Of a stretch of 64,000 bases of DNA, positions 51,707 through 58,973 are shown piece after piece. This DNA is from CAIQPV01 sp963719855. GTDB lineage: Bacteria > Pseudomonadota > Gammaproteobacteria > Burkholderiales > Gallionellaceae. The notes under the pieces were generated by a model that was not told where the DNA came from, searched no databases, and was given only the letters and a program-made list of their open reading frames with translations. The position numbers and the translations under genes were made by a program. Position 1 is the first letter of the stretch, and each line of letters starts with the position of its first letter. The stretch covers positions 248,001 to 312,000 of the forward strand of contig CAVRDK010000004.1 of assembly GCA_963719855.1 (NCBI GenBank), in the 5' to 3' direction.

Positions 51707-54146
51707 TCAGGCTCCAAAGGTGATATAGCCCGCACTCATCGCGGGTAGTGGGTTGAGTTCCCCCATGCCTTCAGCAGGCCGGTAGGCAAAGGCCGGCATT
51801 GCCAACCGCCAAGGCTTTTCTGAGAATAGTCCTTCACTGCCCGCCGGGACAGCAACTTTATCAGTAAGAAAGTAGTCAATAGCCGTCAGCCCCGTACTAT
51901 ACCCATACCCCAACCATGATAAAGAAACTGGTGCCGGCTTGCGGGCAAACACGCCCAGCCGATTTTTAGCTGAGTGTCCAGCCAGTTCCACCAGTATGTC
52001 TATCCCGTCAGCTTGGATGCGCTCGGCTAGTTCTTTATCGGACATGCCACAGGTGGGTATCCATTGGTCTACATAATTCTTGTAACGGGCCGTCACTGCA
52101 TCCTCCCATGTCAGCTCGGCGTACGCATACACTTCAACAGCCTGTTTGTTGTGATGAGCCAGCAGGGGTTCCAGAAAATGTCGTGCCGCGTGTTTCTTAA
52201 AATCCGGCGAAACATACCCCACCTTCAAGTGCCGGTTCGTTTCGCGGCTGTTGCCGTGCGGTCGCCATTCACTCTGGTGAGGCAAACCAAACCTGACATC
52301 ATATTCCCGGTAAACCGCAAATATTTCCTCGCCACTTTTGTCTGGGTGGTAGTTCAAGGTGAATAGCAAGTTACCGAAGGCATCCTCAAAATCCGGCTTG
52401 ATCTGTAGCGCCCGTCGGTAGCTGGCTTCGGCCTCGTCCAGTCGGCCCATATCTTTGAGGATGGCACCCAGATTGGTATGCGCCTCAGCAAAATCCGGCT
52501 TGATCTGTAGCGCCCATCGGTAGCTGGCTTCGGCCTCGTCCATGCGGCCCATATCCTTGAGGGTGTTGCCTAGGTTGTTGTGCGACTCGGCGATATCTGG
52601 CTTGATCTCCAACGCCCGTCGAAGGCTCATTTCGGCCTCATCCAGCCGATGCAACTCATAAAGGGTGTTACCAAGGTTGCTGTGCGCCTCAGCAAAATCC
52701 GGCTTGATCTGTAACGCCCGTCGGTAGCTGGCCTCGGCCTCATCCAGTCGGCCCTTATCCTTGAGGGTGTTACCCAAGTTGCTGTGCGCTTGGGCGTAAT
52801 CTGGCTTGATCTCCAACGCCCGTCGAAGGCTCACTTCGGCCTCGTCCAGCCGACTCAGGTCATGAAGGGTGAGACCAAGATTGTTATGCGTAGCGTAATC
52901 CGGATTGATCTGTAGCGCGCGCCGGTAACTGGCTTCGGCCTCGTTTAGGCGACCCATATTCCTGAGGAGGTTGCCCAGATTGCCGTACGCCGCAACATAA
53001 TTCGGGTTGATCTGTAAAGCACGCAGGTAGCTGGCTTCGGCTTCGTCCAGGCAACCCACATCCTTGAGGATATTACCCAGATTGATGTGCGCCTCAGCGT
53101 AATCCGGCTTGATCTCCAGCGCCCGTCGAAGGCTGGCTTCGGCTTCGTCCAGACGGCCCATATCCTTGAGGAGGTTGCCCAGGTTGCCGTGCGCCTTAGT
53201 GTAGTCCGGCTCGATCTGTAGCGCCTGTCGGTAGCAGGCCTCGGCCTCGGCCAGTCGGCCCAATTCTTGAAGAGTAACGCCCAGGTTGCTATGCGCATCA
53301 GTGTAATTCGGGTTGATCTGTAGCGCCCGCCGGTAGCAGGCCTCGGCCTCATCCAGTCGGCCCATCTCTTGAAAGGTCACGCCCAGATTGTAATGCGCCT
53401 CGACGTCATCCGGCGACAGCGCGGCCGCTTTCTGCATGGGTAGCAGCGCGTCCGCAATCCGCCCCATCTGCTTGAACACCGCACCCAACGCCTTCCAGCC
53501 AAACTCGTGCTGAGGAAAGCGTACCGTCATCGACTGGGCGAGGGTTGCAGCTTCTGTGAATCGTCCCTCAGTGAATAAGGCCACCAGTGTATCAATCTCT
53601 TGAGGGCTGGGATTTTCCCCTTGGTGAGGGGCAGATTTTCTGGCAGATTTATCCGGCTTGGCAGGTTTGGCCTTGGTCGGTGTCTTGCTGTTTTGCAGAA
53701 CTACCAACGAGGCTGAGGGCGATTCTTTTAACCCAGATTGTTCATTAAACTGTTTGTGTTGAGATTCTGCATTTGGTTGCGCTGCGACCTGCGCTCCCCC
53801 TTCCAGCCTCACCGCCAATGCTTCTACCTCATCCCCCTGCAAACCATGCTGCCGGGCAAGTGCCAGCACCTGCCGCGCATCTTCTACTTGGCCGGCCTGC
53901 AACAGGGCGTCGATGTAATTCAACCAGTATTGCCTGCGTGCAGGATCGGCATTCAGTGCTGCCACAAAATAGGGCAGACCGGCAGTGGGTTGTTTCATCT
54001 GCACCGCCAAAAATCCCATATTGTGGTTCGCCTCCGGATGAGTCGGATGGGTTTGCAGGATGGCCCGGTAGAGCTTCTCCGGCTTCTTGTAGTCGGCCTG
54101 CCTGATGGTGGGCGATGGCCTGCTGGAGTAATTGATCAGTAGTCAT
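51707..54146 (-). CDS. TPR half of SPINDLY glycosyltransferase 2, with an N-terminal frameshift
   Basis: ATG 54146 opens TTDQLLQQAIAHHQAGRLQEA. One extra base at about 54080 then moves the frame, and the rest reads from NMGFLAVQMKQPTAGLPYF (54019) for 770 residues. Ten 34-residue TPR units follow (LGVTLQELGRLAEAEACYRQ type), one of them a residue short (DYATHNN). Then comes the start of the catalytic domain (LKVGYVSPDFKKHAARHFLE, GIDILVELAGHSAKNRLGVF), and the frame stops after AGYITFGA. The catalytic part differs clearly from TPR1, while the first 724 bp match it exactly, so the pair is a mosaic. Confidence 0.75.
52380..53400 (-). repeat. 102-bp tandem TPR repeats of TPR2
   Basis: Ten units of the same 102-bp family as in TPR1 lie in tandem; one is three bases shorter. 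Units are shared between the two genes closely enough for unequal recombination. Boundaries are approximate. Confidence 0.8.
53405..54128 (-). repeat. 724-bp exact repeat, copy 2 (5' part of TPR2)
   Basis: This is the partner of 50246-50969. The right boundary, at 54128, lies 18 bases inside the start of the TPR2 coding sequence, so copy 1 joins a different upstream sequence (the TPR2 tail). Confidence 0.88.
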
Positions 54147-54577
54147 TGTGGCAGTTTTTGCAATGCCTCTGCGCTTGTGATGATAGATTTCATGTTGGCA
54201 GTTTATCCCAAAAGACGGCAATCAAGTGGCAGGATATGCAGGCAGTTTCCCCGGCTTTTAAAGATATAGCTGAATGTGCCGATGTAATTCAAGACGGTGG
54301 CTGGTTAGTCTCTTAATGACTTAACTTCTCACGTTTTTTGAGCAGAATTTGTCATATGGCAAAGCTGTAACGTAGGGTGGGCTATGCGTGGTTGTTTGCT
54401 TACAACCACGACCTACCTTTCCCGACCTACATTTAGTTCCGGCTCGTCCGGCTTAGGGTAAGTGATCCATCCATACGTGGTGGGTACCAGCGGTTGCGGC
54501 TGCTGAACAAGAGTTCGGTGGCCTTCCATAATTCCGTGTGCCGATGACGAATAAAGTAAAGCGAGAGGTCGCTTGAT
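54147..54577. other. Divergent intergenic region between TPR2 and the PRMT-like gene
   Basis: This 431-base gap should contain promoters for the glycosyltransferase/CDP-sugar operon (left) and the methyltransferase gene (right); none is clear by eye and no sigma-28 pattern is present. It holds a dispersed repeat at 54304-54434. Confidence 0.45.
54304..54434 (+). repeat. Dispersed intergenic repeat, copy A
   Basis: The core TTTTTTGAGCAGAATTTGTC and the following ATATGGCAAAGCTGTAACGTAGG recur, inverted and with few changes, at 60627-60798. Similarity starts at GTTAGTCTCT and ends near CTACATTT, with a variable middle. The inner part can fold on itself (GTGGTTGT and ACAACCAC). Confidence 0.8.
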
Positions 54578-55540
54578 ATGACAGAAATGGTAAATCAATT
54601 TTCCATGGCGGTTGCTCCGCCGACAGAGTATATACATGCTCCGTCGGGGGAGGATAGAACTGAAGATCACTATCTGGGACAGTTCATACCCTTGCATTAT
54701 CATCACAACATGCTGATGGATGCTAATCGCATGAGCGCATTCAAAGCTGCTATCGACTATGCTGTTTTCGAAGGTGCCAAGGTATTGGAACTGGGCGGAG
54801 GAACGGGAGTACTCTCATGCCTTGCGGCATCGAAAGCGAGCAAGGTATGGTGCGTAGAATTAAATCCTGACTTGGTGGCGGAATCGCGCCGCTTGTTGGT
54901 GCTCAATCCGGATGGGCATAAGGTGGAGGTGATTCATGCGGATGCTTTCGAATATTTGCCGCCCGAGCCTGTGGATGTGGTGATTTGTGAAATGATCCAC
55001 AGTGCAATGCTAAGGGAAAAACAGGTAGAAGTAATCGAGGCATTCAAGGAACGCTACCGGAGCCGCTTCGGCGGCAAACAGCCGGTTTTTATCCCTGCAG
55101 CCATTATCATGGCGGTTCAGCCGCTACAGCAGGTTTACGACTTTTTCGGTTTTCATGCGCCCATCATCCAGTTCCAGCGGGCGTATGTGATCCAAGACGG
55201 AACAACTGAACTCGCTTCGCCAGCGGTTTACAGCACTCTGGATTTGTCTCAGCCTACCACACTCGAAATTCAGTGGGAGGGAACCTTCGCTCTGGAATCG
55301 GATGGTGTAGTGAATGCCCTGCGCTTCATCACCAAGAACATTCTAGCGGTGATGCACGAGCAAGCCACCACCATAGACTGGTTTATCGACTATCTTGTAC
55401 TGCCTTTGGGTGAGCCAGTGGAAGCCAGAGCGGGCGACGTGCTTAAAGTGACTTTCCGTTATTTTGCAGGTGGGTCGCTACGTTCATTGGAGAGAAACAT
55501 GAACGCTACGCTGGTTATCCGCCGGAATGACGGAATTTGA
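54578..55540 (+). CDS. SAM-dependent methyltransferase resembling protein arginine methyltransferases
   Basis: The 320-residue protein has GAKVLELGGGTGVLSCLAAS (SAM motif I), KVWCVELNPDLVAESRRLLV (post I) and VDVVICEMIHSAMLREKQVE, whose two Glu match the double-E loop of PRMTs. A C-terminal beta-rich half follows (LEIQWEGTFALESDG, IDYLVLPLGEPVEARAGDVL) like the PRMT barrel. The target could be arginine in a protein, perhaps a flagellar one, but this is only suggested by place. GAGAGG precedes the ATG. It converges on the pilZ gene. Confidence 0.78.
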   Translation: MTEMVNQFSMAVAPPTEYIHAPSGEDRTEDHYLGQFIPLHYHHNMLMDANRMSAFKAAIDYAVFEGAKVLELGGGTGVLSCLAASKASKVWCVELNPDLVAESRRLLVLNPDGHKVEVIHADAFEYLPPEPVDVVICEMIHSAMLREKQVEVIEAFKERYRSRFGGKQPVFIPAAIIMAVQPLQQVYDFFGFHAPIIQFQRAYVIQDGTTELASPAVYSTLDLSQPTTLEIQWEGTFALESDGVVNALRFITKNILAVMHEQATTIDWFIDYLVLPLGEPVEARAGDVLKVTFRYFAGGSLRSLERNMNATLVIRRNDGI

Positions 55541-55577
55541 ATTTCTAGGGTTGCCCATATCACAAGCGGTGATGTTG

Positions 55578-56345
55578 CTATGGTTTTACCAAGCTTTCGC
55601 TTTGCAGGCGGGTAATGTAACGTTGCAGCAGGATATTCATCTGGTTATTCAAGTGGATAAAACGGCAGCCCACGCGCTTATGTACGACCTCGTTGGGCGT
55701 AGTGAAGTTAATGCCGTTTCGCACCTCGATAGTGACTGTCAGGATGCCTACATCCGGTATTGAAATCCGGCAATCTGGGAAAATTCTCTTTGGCAGCAAA
55801 GTCGCCTCATGCTCCCCGCACAGCAGCCCGATCCCGCCGCCGCTTATATCCACGAGGGGCGTTTCGCGCATAATTACCGGGTCGTCCGGATTTTCCGCTG
55901 GAATAGGAATAATGCACTTGACGGGGGCGGCAGCCGGAATGAGTATGCGAAAAAAATCCCGCCGCTGTATACGCAACAGGTAATCGGGCAACTCCATATA
56001 AAACGCCTCGTTGTTTTCGAACAAGTCGTTCTCGATATCGTGCGCCGCAAATTGTATTTTCACATGCTGATGCACGCTGACAAAAGTAATCTGGTCACTA
56101 AGCAAAAGCAGCTTGTTTTCCGGGGGAAATGGGCCGACATCCAGCCACATGCCATGTTCGTTGACGCCGAGCAAAGTAGTCAGGATGAAAGACTGCCCCC
56201 TGCCGTAAAACAAGGCGACGCGTGAACCTTGATCCGCAATGCTTTGCAGGATAGACAGCATTTCCCTTTTTGATTTGATGCGGAATTCAATATCTTCATC
56301 TTCATAGAAGCGCTCTATTCTTAATGCTATTTGTTTGTGGGTCAT
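55578..56345 (-). CDS. ycgR: c-di-GMP-binding flagellar brake protein (YcgR-like, PilZ domain)
   Basis: The 255-residue protein has an N-terminal YcgR domain (residues about 1-120). A PilZ domain follows with the c-di-GMP motif RRDFFR (RxxxR, 129-133) and DISGGGIGL (166-174), the form of D/NxSxxG. YcgR slows the motor when c-di-GMP is high. It is the last gene of the fliC-flaG-fliD-fliST block; a diguanylate cyclase follows beyond fliC. Confidence 0.92.
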   Translation of the reverse strand: MTHKQIALRIERFYEDEDIEFRIKSKREMLSILQSIADQGSRVALFYGRGQSFILTTLLGVNEHGMWLDVGPFPPENKLLLLSDQITFVSVHQHVKIQFAAHDIENDLFENNEAFYMELPDYLLRIQRRDFFRILIPAAAPVKCIIPIPAENPDDPVIMRETPLVDISGGGIGLLCGEHEATLLPKRIFPDCRISIPDVGILTVTIEVRNGINFTTPNEVVHKRVGCRFIHLNNQMNILLQRYITRLQSESLVKP

Positions 56346-56384
56346 GCCGTACTCGGGGTCAAATTTAGATCAATGGCACCTATT

Positions 56385-56690
56385 CTACCGATATTTTTCT
56401 TTTACCATATCCGAATTAACAGGATTTTTCCCGTGCTCCAAACGATATAGCCAAGCGAGTAGTTCAGCCACGGCCATATAAAGCTGTGGCGGGATGTGTT
56501 GATCCAGTTCAACCTGCATCAGCAGCCCCACCAGTTCTTCCGACTCATGTACAAACACGCCATGAGCCTTGGCGCGTTCGATGATGGCCTGCGCGATCAT
56601 ACCGCGCCCCTTCGCCACCACCTTGGGGGCGGCATCGTGGCTACGGTAAGCCAGTGCGACCGCCATCTGGCGCTTATTGGGTGTCGTCAT
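56385..56690 (-). CDS. FlhB C-terminal-like protein (FlhX type)
   Basis: This 101-residue protein covers only the cytoplasmic end of FlhB-type export switch proteins (RQMAVALAYRSHDAAPKVVA, GRGMIAQAIIERAKAHGVFV, IPPQLYMAVAELLAWLYRLE). It lacks the transmembrane part and the NPTH cleavage site. Such short FlhB-like proteins can stand in for the FlhB C-terminal fragment. Its start overlaps the end of the second fliK-like gene (ATGA), which fits a joint role in export switching. Confidence 0.88.
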   Translation of the reverse strand: MTTPNKRQMAVALAYRSHDAAPKVVAKGRGMIAQAIIERAKAHGVFVHESEELVGLLMQVELDQHIPPQLYMAVAELLAWLYRLEHGKNPVNSDMVKEKYR

Positions 56691-58087
56691 GGCTGTTCGT
56701 TGGTAACTTTGGTGCTAAGCACGGAGATACCCGCATCCGCTAAAGCGGAAACCAGTTGCGTGCTGGCGCTACCCAGTACGGCGCGCGTTTGACTCGTGCC
56801 AGCGTTCAGCGTGAGGCTGAGCCCAGCGCTGTTGAATCGTAATGTGGCTGCGACTGCGCCCAGATTGGGCAGATCCAGTTGAATCTGGGTGACCCATTGT
56901 TTCTGCCCTTCCATGGCGGGTGTTTGCGGAACCTGTTCATGGACTTCCCATTGCATGTCTTGTCCCGGCCAGACATTACCCTGCCACATCATCTGTCTGG
57001 TTTCCAGCGCATTGAGCTGCTGTTGCACCAAGGGTTGCAAATGATCGGGAATGCCCAGAGTTTGGCCTTCCGTGCTCAGTTGCTTTGACGCATTTGTGTC
57101 AGCAGCATTGCGGATAATCACCGCAGGGTTGGTATTATCGTTCGTCATCACCACCTTGCTGGTGGCGTCACCCGGCAGCGCTGCTTTATTGGCGATGTCG
57201 CTCACCACCGCTGCCTTGTTGGCAGGGTTATCCGCCGTCACTGCTCTGGCCTGTTCCGGTGTCAGGTTCTGCGGTTCATGCATTAACTGGGCTGTGCTGC
57301 GCTCGCCCCCCAGCCACTGTGCCTGGTGCGATTCATAAAACAGGCCGCTGTTGCTCAATGCCTCTTGCAGCATTCCTGCCAGTTGTTTTGTTGCCGGGGG
57401 CTGCGGCGTCTCCCACAATGGTGCGCTTTGCGCTGCGCGCACATAAGCCTTTTCCGGTGCTTGCTGTGACATGGAAGACAGCAGCCGTGCCGTAGATCCC
57501 AGTTGTTCGGGTGTGGCGAGGGGGTTTGCCGAATTGATCATGCTGAAGGCCAAGCGCGGCTGGAGGGCGATGACCTGCAATGCCACCGTATCGCCGCTGC
57601 GGGAGGCTGGCGGAAGCTCCACTTGGACAAGCTGCCCGGATACGCTCACCTTGAATAAATTGGGGGCGACTTGTGCTTGTACGCTGCCCTGAAGCTTTTG
57701 CCCCAGCTCAAACTGCTGCCCGGTTTTCGCAATGGCATCCGCCGCCGCTGCCGGTAGCCGTGCCATAGTATCCATTTGCTCTTGGGCGGAGGGAAGATGT
57801 GTCGAGTTGACCATGCTGAAGGTCAGGCGCGGCTGGGTGGCGATGACCTGCAATGCCACTGTGTCGCCGCTGCGGATGGATGACGGAAGCTGCATCTGGA
57901 CTAGCTGTCCGGATACATTTACCTTGAACACATTAGGGGCGACCTGTGCTTGTACGCTACCTTGGAGCTTTTGCCCCAGTTCAAATGGCTGCCCGGTTTT
58001 TGCAACGGCATCCGCCGCCGCTACCGGCGGCGCCCTTTGTGCGAGTGCGTATTCCTTGAGCGCATTTAGGAGATTGGCGGGCAGCAT
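56687..58087 (-). CDS. Second FliK-like hook-length control protein with duplicated domain
   Basis: The 466-residue protein has a C-terminal Flg_hook-like domain (WVTQIQLDLPNLGAVAATLR, SAGLSLTLNAGTSQTRAVLG). Residues about 21-111 and 112-202 are a tandem copy of one 91-residue unit (FELGQKLQGSVQAQVAPN, SGDTVALQVIA). It differs from FliK at 27751-29250, so the window has two such proteins. Pairing with the FlhB-like gene suggests a local FliK/FlhB switch module. Confidence 0.85.
   Translation of the reverse strand: MLPANLLNALKEYALAQRAPPVAAADAVAKTGQPFELGQKLQGSVQAQVAPNVFKVNVSGQLVQMQLPSSIRSGDTVALQVIATQPRLTFSMVNSTHLPSAQEQMDTMARLPAAAADAIAKTGQQFELGQKLQGSVQAQVAPNLFKVSVSGQLVQVELPPASRSGDTVALQVIALQPRLAFSMINSANPLATPEQLGSTARLLSSMSQQAPEKAYVRAAQSAPLWETPQPPATKQLAGMLQEALSNSGLFYESHQAQWLGGERSTAQLMHEPQNLTPEQARAVTADNPANKAAVVSDIANKAALPGDATSKVVMTNDNTNPAVIIRNAADTNASKQLSTEGQTLGIPDHLQPLVQQQLNALETRQMMWQGNVWPGQDMQWEVHEQVPQTPAMEGQKQWVTQIQLDLPNLGAVAATLRFNSAGLSLTLNAGTSQTRAVLGSASTQLVSALADAGISVLSTKVTNEQP
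57482..58027 (-). repeat. 273-bp tandem duplication in the fliK-like gene
   Basis: Two in-frame copies, 57755-58027 and 57482-57754, encode the 91-residue unit. They remain very similar at DNA level. Confidence 0.85.
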
Positions 58088-58126
58088 GTATAGATTCAGG
58101 CTTTATGCGTAACCCATAACACAGAA

Positions 58127-58447
58127 TCAATGCTTGAAATAAGTTTCCAGCAGACGGCGTTCTTGCCTGGTACCTTGTATGAGATGCTGTAACTTCGCCA
58201 TCTGCGGCTCGATGTGGTTGCGGATATCTTTGTCATCAGCGAGAATTTTGCGGATCAATGCCACTTTGCGCAGCCGTGTGCTCTCGTCAATCTGGGCCGC
58301 TGCATCCTGGGCTTTTATGGATGCCACACGTTGGCTGCATTGTTTTTCCAGTTCCACCAGATGATCCCATTCACCTTGCGTGGCCGCCGCGCACATTTGC
58401 CCGGTGAGCAAGGAGAGAAACTCGTAATTTTCAATTACCGGATTCAT
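58127..58447 (-). CDS. fliT: Flagellar protein FliT-like chaperone
   Basis: The 106-residue helical protein (YEFLSLLTGQMCAAATQGEW, DHLVELEKQCSQRVASIKAQ, IRNHIEPQMAKLQHLIQGT) has the size and heptad pattern of FliT, the chaperone of the filament cap protein FliD. It lies three bases after fliS, the normal place. Confidence 0.88.
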   Translation of the reverse strand: MNPVIENYEFLSLLTGQMCAAATQGEWDHLVELEKQCSQRVASIKAQDAAAQIDESTRLRKVALIRKILADDKDIRNHIEPQMAKLQHLIQGTRQERRLLETYFKH

Positions 58448-58450
58448 CGC

Positions 58451-58924
58451 TTATCTCCTTCCATAAGTCAGCGCGGCTGGTTTTGCGGGTGCTGTTTGTG
58501 GTTTGACAGCGGCATTCTGATGCAAAGACAAAACCTGCGGACGTATTTCCTCCCACGCCCCCTTGAGCTCGGTAAGCAGACGGCTTACTTCGTCCAGCGC
58601 GTCGGTATCATTTTTCAGATTGGCGATCAGCAGGCGCTGGCACATGTAGTCATAGAGGGCGGAAAGGTTCTGCGCCAACTCACCTCCTACATTTTTGTCG
58701 AGGCTGCATTTCAGTCCAGAGTCGATAATCAGGATGGCATGGGAAATGAATTTCCCCTTGGCTGCGATGGCTGCGATTTCCTTGCGTAACATCTGGTTCC
58801 TGGCCGAACTTATCGCCAGCAGAGCGCCCTGATACAGCATTAAAATAAGTTTGTGTGGATCAGCTCCCAACGCTGCAGATTCCATCCCGACTTTTGCATA
58901 AGCATTGATTGCGGCGGTGTTCAT
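58451..58924 (-). CDS. fliS: Flagellin export chaperone FliS
   Basis: The 157-residue protein has the FliS signatures AYAKVGMESAALGADPHKLI, LILMLYQGALLAISSARNQM and LSALYDYMCQRLLIANLKND. It binds the C terminus of flagellin before export. The C-terminal tail (KPQTAPAKPAALTYGRR) is longer than in most FliS. Confidence 0.95.
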   Translation of the reverse strand: MNTAAINAYAKVGMESAALGADPHKLILMLYQGALLAISSARNQMLRKEIAAIAAKGKFISHAILIIDSGLKCSLDKNVGGELAQNLSALYDYMCQRLLIANLKNDTDALDEVSRLLTELKGAWEEIRPQVLSLHQNAAVKPQTAPAKPAALTYGRR

Positions 58925-58973
58925 GATGCTCCTCGATTATTGCGCTTTGAGAGCAAGTTGGACATTTGTTGCG

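Noticed and set aside
49530..53400. Regular 102-bp repeats that could suggest a CRISPR array
   Set aside because: The period is codon-exact at 34 residues and encodes the TPR consensus; there are no unique spacers between short repeats.
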